Shown here: positions 16,134 to 24,235 of the stretch, one piece after another | Layout: each line of letters opens with the position of its first letter | How positions within the stretch are numbered: the stretch's first letter is position 1 | NCBI GenBank assembly: GCA_046728115.1 | Contig: JBKPDW010000290.1 | Coordinates: forward strand, 1-28,964 | DNA: 28,964 bases | Direction of reading: 5' to 3' | From: CAVSWN01 sp046728115 | GTDB lineage: Bacteria > Acidobacteriota > Vicinamibacteria > Vicinamibacterales > CAVVIG01 | Position numbers and translations under genes: made by a program | Notes under the pieces: model-generated | What the model was told of the DNA's origin: nothing | What the model saw: the letters and a program-made list of their open reading frames with translations, nothing else | Databases searched by the model: none

Positions 16134-16325
16134 ATGAAGCCTAAGAGAAAGATCGTCAGCGTCGGTTCAATTCTGTCGATAGCAGTCAGCGTCGTCCTGC
16201 TGGAGTTCCTCGCGTCAGCGGCGAACGCCCAAGTCACGGTCAGTCACGTTCTCAGACCCTCGTCAGCCCCTCAGGACTTATTGCTCAGTTCGGGAAAGCA
16301 CATCTATATACGTTCTCAAACGTAA
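16134..16325 (+). pseudogene. Probable broken paralogue of the 16696 surface-protein gene (signal peptide remnant)
   Basis: A 63-codon frame from ATG 16134 encodes 'MKPKRKIVSVGSILSIAVSV', more hydrophobic residues, and an 'ANAQVTVSHV' junction. It then runs into unremarkable sequence and stops. The DNA around the signal-peptidase site (CGGCGAACGC-C/G-CAAGTCACGGTCA) is almost identical to that of the gene at 16696, so the two share ancestry. A second frame is open from about 16252 to the TGA near 16530; a one- or two-base slip near 16250 would join the signal to it. Either a truncated copy or a frameshifted gene is possible. The ribosome site is weak. A short genuine secreted peptide cannot be excluded. 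Confidence 0.45.
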
Positions 16326-16695
16326 GAGCTTGGCAGCCTGGAGTCGTCGGAGGGCCGGAATCCTCGATCTTCGACCTGCCCACTTCGATAGACTCACCGT
16401 GCCTTCGAAGAAAATCGAGCGGAGTTGATGTGCCCGGGCCTGAACGATTGGCAGAGGGAGTGTCCGAAAGCTATACAGTGCCCTCAGTGCTGCCCGAGTC
16501 ACAAAAATTACAACAAAAAAGCTTGTGAAAGTGGCCTGTTTGGGACACGCTTCACCTTCTGGCTAACGTCCAATCATCCTGCACTTCAAGCCGCAAGTCG
16601 ACTTTGAGTAAGTGGACTCGCCTGAAAATCCGATTCGAAGTCTTCGGCAGAAATTTCGGAAGCATCGGAAGCTGCAAGAATGAGGAGGACAAAAT
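16326..16695. other. Gene-poor stretch, possibly the remains of a frameshifted gene
   Basis: Between the signal-peptide remnant and the next gene, codon use is unlike the flanks and short A-rich runs appear (around 16502-16522). The plus-strand frame that continues to about 16530 could be the old body of the broken paralogue, but it shows no clear similarity to the intact protein. The last bases hold the GGAGGA ribosome site (16684-16689) of the 16696 gene. Nothing else is seen. Confidence 0.4.
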
Positions 16696-17805
16696 ATGAG
16701 TGCAAGGAATCTGAAAGCTCGTCGAGTTCTCGCACGTTGTGTGTGTGTTGTTGCGCTCGCGTTGCTCGCGCCACTGTCGGCGAACGCGCAAGTCACGGTC
16801 ACTGCGGTCAGGGTGACCATTTCAAATTCAGCGAAGTCAGTGACGTACTGTGATACGACTACGGGCGGGTGCAGCCTCTCCGTTTGGGATTTAGCCGGTG
16901 GTGTAGCATTGGCCCCCGGTCAAACACTCGTGTTGACGCAGACAGCACTGATTCCAGGCATCGGTCCGAATTTCGATACATCCGACCTTGTCAGTCTGGC
17001 GGGTACTTCGCATTGCAACGTGGCTACACCGTGCACGGTAACAGTCGAATTGAATACCGGTAGCGGACTAGCGGTGGTATATGGCCCGTCTGCCGTGGGC
17101 ACTCCGTTGACTGACTTCAATGCAGATCCCGGTGGGGGGGACCACCAGGAAGCGGCTGCGTACGTCCAGGTCGCCGCTGCAGCTAAGTTCACGTTGTCTT
17201 TCGGATATGCGGACAACGAGCATACGAATGGGGGGATTCCACCTCCGGGCGGCTGCTTGATCCCCGGCTGCTTCCCAACTCCGTTTTTCGGAGCAACACA
17301 TTTCATCGGTGCCGGAGTAGGGACAGAGGGCAGCTGCGAGACCAATTGCTTCGATGCCGGCGCAATCCTGATTACCGCTAGGACGCCTGCTCCCCCCCCT
17401 CCCCCCATCGTCGAAGGACGCATGACGGGCGGTGGCAGCGTTTTCACAACGGATGATGTCCGGGTAACTCACGGTTTTGAGCTTCATTGCGATCCTTTGA
17501 ATACGCCCAATAACCTGGAGATCAACTGGGGCGGCGGGAACAACTTCCACCTCACCAGCCTGCTTACGGTCACTTGCGTTAACGATCCCAACATTGAACC
17601 CCAGCCACCCAATGCAGGATTTGACACTTATATCGGGACCGGTGTGGGAACCTGCAATGGTCTTCCGGCACTGATATCTTTCACACTTACGGACGCTGGA
17701 GAGCCGGGCACGCTAGATACTGCCTCATACACGATCACAGGGGCTTGCAGCCTCACAGTCTCGGGCAACCTGGACAAAGGAAACCAGCAAGCTCACAAGA
17801 AATAG
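16696..17805 (+). CDS. Secreted surface-type protein with two beta-rich domains (choice-of-anchor/post-COAP-like)
   Basis: A 369-aa protein from ATG 16696 with GGAGGA upstream. A signal peptide ends at 'LSANAQ' (about residue 33). The first domain (~34-225) is beta-rich with Cys pairs ('VTYCDTTTGGCSLSVWDLAG', 'GTSHCNVATPCTVTVEL', 'GGCLIPGCFPTPFFG', 'GSCETNCFDAGAI') and a Gly/Pro/His-rich segment. A Pro run (about 231-237) leads to a second domain (~240-360): 'EGRMTGGGSVF', 'VTHGFELHCDPL', 'NNLEINWGGGNNFHL', 'GVGTCNGLPALISFTLTDAG' and 'ASYTITGACSLTVSGNLDKG'. I associate this second pattern with the domain called post-COAP-1 in secreted bacterial proteins, from memory. No catalytic site is visible. 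Codon use and lower GC differ from its neighbours, suggesting acquisition. Long G and C runs inside the gene could slip. Confidence 0.75.
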   Translation: MSARNLKARRVLARCVCVVALALLAPLSANAQVTVTAVRVTISNSAKSVTYCDTTTGGCSLSVWDLAGGVALAPGQTLVLTQTALIPGIGPNFDTSDLVSLAGTSHCNVATPCTVTVELNTGSGLAVVYGPSAVGTPLTDFNADPGGGDHQEAAAYVQVAAAAKFTLSFGYADNEHTNGGIPPPGGCLIPGCFPTPFFGATHFIGAGVGTEGSCETNCFDAGAILITARTPAPPPPPIVEGRMTGGGSVFTTDDVRVTHGFELHCDPLNTPNNLEINWGGGNNFHLTSLLTVTCVNDPNIEPQPPNAGFDTYIGTGVGTCNGLPALISFTLTDAGEPGTLDTASYTITGACSLTVSGNLDKGNQQAHKK

Positions 17806-17820
17806 CTCCAGCTGGAAAGG

Positions 17821-17855
17821 GACATACCCGAGTTTCACAAAAACTCGGGTATGTC
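17821..17855. terminator. 15-bp perfect hairpin after the surface-protein gene (putative terminator)
   Basis: GACATACCCGAGTTT and AAACTCGGGTATGTC pair perfectly around the loop CACAA, starting 15 bases after the stop of the 16696 gene. The flank is only weakly T-rich (TTCGT on plus, CCCTTTCC on minus), so it is not a textbook intrinsic terminator. Stem length and position still make bidirectional termination, or mRNA 3'-end protection, the best reading. It also lies downstream of the truncated minus-strand cytochrome gene. Confidence 0.65.
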
Positions 17856-17908
17856 TTCGTGAAATCGAGTACGGAGGAGAGTCCGTATAAACGGCCTGTA
17901 ACTGGCGG

Positions 17909-18130
17909 TCAAGCTTGAGCGGCGTCGGCAAGGTCGAGATTCTGCAGCGAGAGGCCGGCCGTGCGGAGCTTGTCGTTGTGGCACGTGACGCAGTACTTCG
18001 AGGTGAGCGTCGCGACCTCCGGCGCGAGCGACGGTTCAAGCGCCGCCTGCCGTGCGGCGCGCGGCGTGGCGCTGACGGCGGCTAGTACCGCCGTCAACGT
18101 CACGAACGCCAGGGATCCACGAACATGCAC
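17909..18130 (-). pseudogene. Truncated PSCyt/DUF1592-type cytochrome c protein (N-terminus only)
   Basis: A 73-codon frame from GTG 18130, 13 bases after the stop of the 1286-aa TonB receptor. It encodes a signal-like segment ('LAFVTLTAVLAAVSATPRAA') and then 'LTSKYCVTCHNDKLRTAGLS', with a CxxCH haem site (Cys47, Cys50, His51) and 'LQNLDLADAAQA' before TGA. This is the standard opening of large acidobacterial/planctomycete cytochrome proteins that continue for several hundred residues (DUF1587/1592/1588 domains). Nothing resembling that continuation follows in any frame down to the hairpin at 17821-17855. The gene therefore appears cut by a deletion or insertion near 17908. A functional mini-cytochrome is possible but less likely. 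Confidence 0.7.
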
Positions 18131-18143
18131 GAGCGAAGATCCG

Positions 18144-21100
18144 CTAGAACCCGAACCGGATCTGCAGCTGCAGGTTCCGCAGCGGCTGCGCGTTCGTCGC
18201 CGCGCCAAATCCCGCCGTTCTCGGCGTCAGACGCGTAGGGTCGAGCGAGCCGTCCGGCAGGTACTGCGAGTTGACGACCGTCTGATCCGTCGGGCTGCGA
18301 TAGATCACGGTGTTGTTCCGGTTGTTGTAGATCACGACGTTGAACACGTTGAACACGTCGAGGCGGAACTGGAGGTTGCGGTTGCCGCCGAGGCGAATGT
18401 TCCTGGCGATTGCCATGTCCACCGTGTGATCAGCGCAGCCGCCGAGGAGGAAGCGGCCCGACTCCAGGCCGACGCTGCCGTAGGTCGGTCCGGCTACCGC
18501 CGCGGTGTTGAACTGCCGGTACTGATCGCTCGAGCAGCCCGATCCCGGATCGCCGACGTAGACAATCCTCGCAGCGTAGTCAGGCGACCCTGTCAGGTTC
18601 GTGTTCGTGCCATTGTTCTGGTAGGTGTAGGTGATGTCGTAGCGGCCGTTCGCCGCGTTCGTCGGGTTGGTTTGTGCCGCGCCGTTGGCCTGAATCGCCC
18701 CGGGCTGATAGGCCGAGCCGGCGGTGAGCACACCCGACAGCTGCCAGTCGCTGAGGATCGCCCTCGCGACCGACCCGAACTTCGCCGGCGCGTCGGGAAT
18801 GTTCCACACCGCGAAGCCCTTGATCACGTGTCGCTGCAGGGCGAGGTTCTCGTTCAGCTTCTCGTAGGCAGCCTGATCCGGCCGGACCGAGATCGTCCCG
18901 TCCGCCGCATGCTGCAGGCGCAGCTGCAATCCCGTACTCCCCCCAATCCCCGTATTCCCCTTGAACGACAGGCCGAGGTTGTAGTTGGCGCCGAACGCGA
19001 GCCCGTTGGTGAAGCGCCGGTTGAGCGAGAACTGCAGCCCGTGGTACTCGTCCCAGTACCGCGTCTCCTGCTCGTTGATGTTGCTGTAGCCGCGGAACGC
19101 GCGCAGCATGTTCGCGGGATACGCGGTCGCGCCGGGCACGGTGCTCGTGCCGAGCGTCGGATCCTGGTTCTGCGGCAGATACGCCGCGCTGAAGTCCACG
19201 GCGTTCAGATCGACGGAGCCGTTCGCCCCGCCCTGGAACACGCGCAACCGGTTGAAGCCGTGGTTGCCGACGTACGAGACGTCGAGCATGGCGGCCCACG
19301 GCAGTGCCATCTGCACGCCGCCCTGCCACTGCCACGAGGACGGAATCTTGGCGTCGTACTGGAACGTGATCATCGCAGGCACGCCCACGCTGCTGAGGCC
19401 GGTGCCCAGCGTCGACAGCTGGCCGTTGCGAAGATCCTGCGACGTCGAAATCGGCGGGTTCCCCGGAATCGAGAACACGGTGTTGCCGTCGGGCCGGTCG
19501 AAGAACAATCCGCCGCCGGCGCGCAGGATGAACGTCTGATTGCCGGTCAGGTCGTACGCCAACCCGGCGCGGGGTCCGGCCACCAGCTTCGGCCACACAT
19601 ATGACGTGTCGGCGATGCCGTCGCCGGCCTTGCGGACGCCGTCCGTCAGACTGCCGGTGTTGGGAACGACGGTGCCGATGAGGGCCGCGCTGTTCGCGGC
19701 GCCCGGAGCCGTGACGATCTGGCCGGTCCGTGGATCGACCGCGTTACGCGCGTTACCCGAGCAGACGACCGCGCCGTTGCTGCAGCCGGCGATGTAGAGC
19801 AGCGGCGCGTTGGCGATCGACCACTGATCGGCGAAGAAATTCGACATCTGCAGGAACTGGTCGTACTGCGGCTGCTGGTGGGTGAAGCGCACGCCGTAGT
19901 CGAGCGTCAGGCGGCCGTTCACCTTCCAGTTGTCCTGCACGTAGAACTCCGTGTTGTTGTAGATCATGCTGCCTTCGATCAGGCTCGACTGCTGCAGGTA
20001 CTGCGTGAACACGCCGAGCGCAGCGTTCGCGAAGCCGAAGCCCGTGTCGAGGGCGTTGTTGGTGTCGTTGCCGAAGTTCACGTAGCCCTGGAAGCCGAGG
20101 TTCGGCACGCCGCCGGCGCCGGTGTTCTGCGCCTTGAAGCTGTGGTTGTTGTAGAAGCCGGCCTTGCTCGTGTGCGCGCCCCACACCTTGGTCAAGCTGA
20201 CGGCGACGTCCTGCGTGCGGTTGATGTTCAAGAAGCCGGGGAACAGCTGGTTCGGCGGTCCCGGCAGGTCGCCGGTGCCGGCCGTGCCGGTCTGCGTCGG
20301 CACGATACGGCTGCCCCACGCGAACGCGGGCGGCAGGTTGATCTTCGTGCCGTCCCACCAGACCGGGTTCAGATCGTTCAGCACGCCGTACGCGTAGTAG
20401 CGCGGATCGACGGCGCCGGCGTTCGGGTAGAGCAGCGGGAAGCCGGGCAGGCTCGTCAGCCGGTTCGAAGAGTCGTTGACGAAAATTCCGCCCGGCAGCG
20501 CCGGGTTGCCGCCAGGCGAGCCGATCGCTCCGCCGCCGGCCAGCTGGTTGCGGATGAACCCGTAGGTGCCTTCCAGAAACGTGGAGTTGTTGATCTGATA
20601 GTCGACCGTCGCGCCGTAGTTGGTGATGAACGGATAGGGATTCTGCATGTCGTTGAATCCCTGAATGGTGCCGGGCGTGATCAGCTTGCGTGCGCGTTGG
20701 CCGGAGTACTTGCCGGTGAACCGCAGTTTCTGTGACAGCTGGTAGTCGATGCGGATCGACGGCTGCTGCGTGAGGTTGTCGGTCGTCCCCGGAGCGGCCT
20801 CGTAGTTGTAATTCTGTCCCGGCCCCTGGGCGACGTTGGGGAGCGGATAGCGGTTCAGGATCGCCTGTCCGATTGGATAGAGGCGGTTCTGCGGGATCTT
20901 GCCGAGCACGCCGCCGTCCTGGAAGCAGCCTCCGGTGTTCGCCGCGGTGCACGGCGAGGTCGAGAGCGGATCCTTGATCAGATTGAACAGCGCTCCCGTG
21001 TTGTCGCGCGTCTGCGAGAAGTCGCCTGCGCGCTCGAGCGCAGTGGGCACTCGGATGCGGATCGGGTTGCCGCCGTTGATCGCCGCGGTCACCGGACGAT

Positions 21101-22004
21101 ACTCGTGCGAGTAGAAGAAGAACAGCTTGTTGTTGCCGCCCGGCTTCCCTACCGGTCCGCCCAGCGTGTAGCCCAACGTCTTCGTGCTCGTCTTCGGCTT
21201 CGGATCGCCGTTCTTGATGTTGACCCAGCTGTTCGAGTCCCAGTCGGAGTTGGTCTGGATGTCGTACGCCGATCCTCGGAACTTGTTGGTGCCGCTCTTG
21301 GTGACCGCCGTGATCTGGAGGCCACTCGACCGGCCGTACTCCGCCTGGTAGCCCTGTGTGAGGATCTTCACCTCGCCGATCGCGTCGACGTTCATATTCA
21401 GCATCTGGCCGTTGTTGCCGGTGTCCATCGCCGAGATGCCGTCCATCATGATGTTGTTCTGGCCCGCGCCGCCGAGGCGCGTGCCGCCGGCCGATGCGCC
21501 CGTCTGTACGACGCCCGGTGTGAACGCGGTCAGCGTGGTGAAGTTGTTGCGCGAGAACGGCAGGTTTTCGATCTGATGGCTGGTCACCGCGTACGATCGC
21601 TCGCCGCTCTGCGTTTGCACGAGCGGCGATTCGCCGACAACGGTCACCGTTTCGGCGAGGGCGCCCGGTTCGATGACGATGGTCTGAACGCCCACACGAT
21701 CGGCGCCGCTGACGGCAATGCCGCCGCGTCGCACCATCTTGAACCCTTCGAGCGTCACCTCGACGGTATAGGTATCGGCCGTGACGTTGGGAAACACGTA
21801 GTCGCCCACCTCGTTGGTGACGGCGGGCGCCGACTTGGTGCCGCGTGTTTCGCTGATGAGCACGACGGTCGCGCCGGGGATGACGGCCCCGGTCGGATCC
21901 TTCACGCTGCCGGTCACCATGCCGGTGGTGATCTGCGCGCGCAGCGGGGTTGACGCAAGCACGAGTGTGGCGAGCAGACAAGCCCAAAGCGCCTTCCCTC
22001 GCAT
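18144..22004 (-). CDS. TonB-dependent receptor, Oar-like, 1286 aa
   Basis: The ATG at 22004 is preceded by GGAGGGAGGGG. The signal peptide ('MRGKALWACLLATLVLASTP') is followed by a carboxypeptidase-regulatory domain ('GMVTGSVKDPTGAVIPGATV', 'VGDYVFPNVTADTYTVEVTL', to about residue 110). The plug comes next ('ESPLVQTQSGERSYAV', 'IENLPFSRNNFTTLTAFTPG', 'NNIMMDGISAMDTGNNGQML', 'ITAVTKSGTNKFRGSAYDI', to about 265) and then a very long barrel. It ends 'LQFRLDVFNVFNVVIYNN' ... 'NLQLQIRFGF' with the usual terminal Phe. It is about 230 residues longer than the receptor at 8988, mostly in barrel loops. In related genomes a receptor like this is often followed by cytochrome/DUF1552-type genes; here only the cytochrome stub remains. 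Its 5' end is divergent from the esterase gene across 158 bases. Confidence 0.93.
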   Translation of the reverse strand: MRGKALWACLLATLVLASTPLRAQITTGMVTGSVKDPTGAVIPGATVVLISETRGTKSAPAVTNEVGDYVFPNVTADTYTVEVTLEGFKMVRRGGIAVSGADRVGVQTIVIEPGALAETVTVVGESPLVQTQSGERSYAVTSHQIENLPFSRNNFTTLTAFTPGVVQTGASAGGTRLGGAGQNNIMMDGISAMDTGNNGQMLNMNVDAIGEVKILTQGYQAEYGRSSGLQITAVTKSGTNKFRGSAYDIQTNSDWDSNSWVNIKNGDPKPKTSTKTLGYTLGGPVGKPGGNNKLFFFYSHEYRPVTAAINGGNPIRIRVPTALERAGDFSQTRDNTGALFNLIKDPLSTSPCTAANTGGCFQDGGVLGKIPQNRLYPIGQAILNRYPLPNVAQGPGQNYNYEAAPGTTDNLTQQPSIRIDYQLSQKLRFTGKYSGQRARKLITPGTIQGFNDMQNPYPFITNYGATVDYQINNSTFLEGTYGFIRNQLAGGGAIGSPGGNPALPGGIFVNDSSNRLTSLPGFPLLYPNAGAVDPRYYAYGVLNDLNPVWWDGTKINLPPAFAWGSRIVPTQTGTAGTGDLPGPPNQLFPGFLNINRTQDVAVSLTKVWGAHTSKAGFYNNHSFKAQNTGAGGVPNLGFQGYVNFGNDTNNALDTGFGFANAALGVFTQYLQQSSLIEGSMIYNNTEFYVQDNWKVNGRLTLDYGVRFTHQQPQYDQFLQMSNFFADQWSIANAPLLYIAGCSNGAVVCSGNARNAVDPRTGQIVTAPGAANSAALIGTVVPNTGSLTDGVRKAGDGIADTSYVWPKLVAGPRAGLAYDLTGNQTFILRAGGGLFFDRPDGNTVFSIPGNPPISTSQDLRNGQLSTLGTGLSSVGVPAMITFQYDAKIPSSWQWQGGVQMALPWAAMLDVSYVGNHGFNRLRVFQGGANGSVDLNAVDFSAAYLPQNQDPTLGTSTVPGATAYPANMLRAFRGYSNINEQETRYWDEYHGLQFSLNRRFTNGLAFGANYNLGLSFKGNTGIGGSTGLQLRLQHAADGTISVRPDQAAYEKLNENLALQRHVIKGFAVWNIPDAPAKFGSVARAILSDWQLSGVLTAGSAYQPGAIQANGAAQTNPTNAANGRYDITYTYQNNGTNTNLTGSPDYAARIVYVGDPGSGCSSDQYRQFNTAAVAGPTYGSVGLESGRFLLGGCADHTVDMAIARNIRLGGNRNLQFRLDVFNVFNVVIYNNRNNTVIYRSPTDQTVVNSQYLPDGSLDPTRLTPRTAGFGAATNAQPLRNLQLQIRFGF

Positions 22005-22162
22005 GTCCCCTCCCTCCGCCGTTGTCCAGGCTGCCTCGTCCGTGAAATCGGTTACATTGGCGCAACACTAGGGGCGACGTGCGAGCCAGTCAAGTGAAAA
22101 AGGCGTCAGGAACAACTTTCCCTCGTGCACAATGGACCACCGCAGGACCAGAAGGAGGCGAC

Positions 22163-23380
22163 ATGAACCGACTGACTGCCAGTAGAATCGCGGCGACCTT
22201 CATGGGCGCACTCGCGCTTCAGGTCACGGCGGCCGCACAGACGCCGGGCCAGGGTGTGGGAACGGAACGCGGTTCTGCGGCGCCCGCCTTCGTGTCACCG
22301 GAAGTCCTCTCCAACCGACGCGTCGTTTTTCGGATCTTTTCTCCGAAGGCCGAAGAGGTGCGACTCGTCGGCACCGACATTCCGCGCAACATGCAGGGGC
22401 TTGCGATGACGAAGGCCGACAACGGCGTCTGGGAGGTGACCGTCGGGCCGCTCGATCCAGGCGCCTATCGATACAACTTCAACGTGAACGGCCTCGCCGT
22501 GATCGATCCGCGCAGTCCCGCGATCAGTGAATCCAATAACAATGTCTGGAGCCTCGTGTACGTGCCCGGTGCCGATTTCATGGAGACCCGGGATGTGCCG
22601 CACGGTGCGGTCGCCGCGGTGACCTACCATTCGACCGCTTTGCAGAAGGTCCGCCGCATGCATGTCTACACGCCACCCGGGTACGAGCTGGGCGGCACGG
22701 GCACGTTCCCCGTGTTCTATCTGCTCCACGGCGCCGGCGACAACGACGAATCGTGGACGTCGGTCGGTCGCGCGGGATTCATTCTGGATAATCTGATCGC
22801 CGCAAAGAAAGCGCGCCCGATGATCGTCGTGATGCCGGCCGGCCACACGAGCCGAACGCCCGTGAATGCGATCGGGCGATCGGCAACCGACGAGTTCGTG
22901 CAGGACTTCGTGCAGGATGTCATGCCTTATGTCGAGAAGCATTATCGCGTCATGGCGGACCGATCCCACCGCGCGATCGCCGGCCTGTCGATGGGCGGGA
23001 ATCAGACGCTGCACGTCGCGATTCCGCATCTCGATCAATTCGCGTACGTCGGTGTGTTCAGTTCAGGGCTTTTGGGGACGGCGCCGGGGGGACGCGGTGC
23101 TGCGCCCGCGCCCGGAACGCCGCCGCCTGCGCCGACGCTCGATGAGGCATGGGCGCAGGAACACCTCGCCGCGCTCGACAACGGAGCAAAAACACAGCCG
23201 CTAAAGCTGTTTTGGTTTGCGACGGGATCCGAAGATCGTCTCATGCCCGCGACCAGGGCGACGGTGGAGCTGTTCAAGAAGCACGGCTTCACGCCCGCGT
23301 TCAAAGAAAGCGCGGGCGGCCACACCTGGTTGAACTGGCGCGATTACCTCAACGAGTTCGCGCCGCAGCTGTTTCAGTAG
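22163..23380 (+). CDS. Exported CE1-type (feruloyl/acetyl-xylan-like) esterase with N-terminal E-set domain
   Basis: A 405-aa protein; ATG 22163 follows GAAGGAGGCGAC and begins a signal peptide (to about residue 26). Open frame further upstream (to 22079) is ignored. Residues ~45-135 form an early-set/CBM48-like domain ('NRRVVFRIFSPKAEEVRLVG', 'GVWEVTVGPLDPGAYRYNF'). The alpha/beta-hydrolase domain follows: 'RRMHVYTPPGYE', 'FPVFYLLHGAGDNDESW' (oxyanion region), Ser276 in the nucleophile elbow 'IAGLSMGGNQT', Asp358 in 'FATGSEDRLM' and His387 in 'ESAGGHTWLNW'. This is the layout of XynZ-like carbohydrate esterases that free ferulate or acetyl groups from plant polysaccharides. A Pro/Ala/Gly loop (about 306-325) interrupts the hydrolase domain. 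Substrate not proven. It may share a control region with the divergent receptor. Confidence 0.9.
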   Translation: MNRLTASRIAATFMGALALQVTAAAQTPGQGVGTERGSAAPAFVSPEVLSNRRVVFRIFSPKAEEVRLVGTDIPRNMQGLAMTKADNGVWEVTVGPLDPGAYRYNFNVNGLAVIDPRSPAISESNNNVWSLVYVPGADFMETRDVPHGAVAAVTYHSTALQKVRRMHVYTPPGYELGGTGTFPVFYLLHGAGDNDESWTSVGRAGFILDNLIAAKKARPMIVVMPAGHTSRTPVNAIGRSATDEFVQDFVQDVMPYVEKHYRVMADRSHRAIAGLSMGGNQTLHVAIPHLDQFAYVGVFSSGLLGTAPGGRGAAPAPGTPPPAPTLDEAWAQEHLAALDNGAKTQPLKLFWFATGSEDRLMPATRATVELFKKHGFTPAFKESAGGHTWLNWRDYLNEFAPQLFQ

Positions 23381-23413
23381 GAACGGACCGAGAACCAAGA
23401 CGACACGACATCG

Positions 23414-24232
23414 TCATTGCTCCAGCCGAAGCGACCATCGAATCGCCTGAACATACATCTGCTGCAGCAATGGATTGTCCCAGTCGTCGGCGTCGTGGCC
23501 GAGAATCGAATAGAAAACACGTCCTTTGCCGTACGCCTTCGCCCAGGCCGCGGGGAAATCGCCGTCACGGCGATGCACCAGCGGGCGGCTGAGATCGAGC
23601 TTCGAAGCGTCCAGGTGCGCCACGACGTGAATCTTGTCGCGCGAAAAATCCTTCAGCTGATATAGCTCGTCGTGGACCTGGAACCGCGATGGAAGGTGCC
23701 GCATCGCCGGGAACGTCGGATCGTCGACGACGATGGTGCCGTCGGCGATACCCCAGGGATGCTCGTCGAATCGTCCTCCCAGCATCTCGCCGAATTCGGG
23801 CCACGAGAAAAAGGCGGTCGCCGCTGAATGGGCGGCGACGAAACCCTTGCCGTCGTCCTTCACGAACGACAGGAGGTCGGCGCGCTGCGCCGATGAGAGT
23901 TCGATCTCACGGACACCAAAGAAGAAAATCGCATCGAAATCATTGAGGTTACGAACGTTGAACTGTTCACCCGACGCGATGCCGGTGCCGGCGGGAAATG
24001 TGATTGGCTGCTTGGTAATCAGCTGCGAGTCCGTGCGAATCCACGTGTCGTAGCCACCCGACGCCCGCCCCAGCCGCTCGATCGTAGCAAGCGCATGCGA
24101 GATCGAGTCGTGCTGATAGCCGTTGCGGACGTCCGCCCAGGCGAGAAGGCGCTTGCGCGCCTGCGCCTGTGGCGCAACGCGGACCGTCAAAATGAGGCTC
24201 GCCGCGAGCGCGCAGATGAGCGCCCGTCTCAT
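23414..24232 (-). CDS. Exported single-domain ThuA protein
   Basis: A 272-aa protein from ATG 24232, three bases after the stop of the PQQ dehydrogenase gene, so the last gene of a coupled operon. A signal peptide covers about residues 1-24. The ThuA/glutamine-amidotransferase-like domain fills the rest. 'NLNDFDAIFFFGVREIELSS' is at 95-114. 'FVKDDGKGFVAAHSA' has His135 where amidotransferases have catalytic Cys-region residues. 'EMLGGRFDEHPW' (149-160), 'FQVHDELYQLKDFS' (184-197), 'WAKAYGKGRVFYSILGH' (230-246) and 'LLQQMYVQAIRW' follow. ThuA acts in trehalose and related 3-keto-disaccharide use in rhizobia. Its position behind a sugar-type quinoprotein fits processing of an oxidised sugar in the periplasm, though that is inference. 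It lacks the DUF296 domain of its relative at 1702. Confidence 0.9.
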   Translation of the reverse strand: MRRALICALAASLILTVRVAPQAQARKRLLAWADVRNGYQHDSISHALATIERLGRASGGYDTWIRTDSQLITKQPITFPAGTGIASGEQFNVRNLNDFDAIFFFGVREIELSSAQRADLLSFVKDDGKGFVAAHSAATAFFSWPEFGEMLGGRFDEHPWGIADGTIVVDDPTFPAMRHLPSRFQVHDELYQLKDFSRDKIHVVAHLDASKLDLSRPLVHRRDGDFPAAWAKAYGKGRVFYSILGHDADDWDNPLLQQMYVQAIRWSLRLEQ

Positions 24233-24235
24233 TCT

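Noticed and set aside
15808..17929. 8-bp GCGTCGGC at 15808-15815 and 17922-17929 as a target-site duplication around the insert
   Set aside because: The right copy lies inside the cytochrome codons rather than at the break, and an 8-mer of this composition is expected by chance in GC-rich DNA.
19753..22068. 771-aa minus-strand open frame overlapping the 1286-aa receptor in another frame
   Set aside because: Extreme Arg/His content and no recognisable domains; same-strand out-of-frame shadow.
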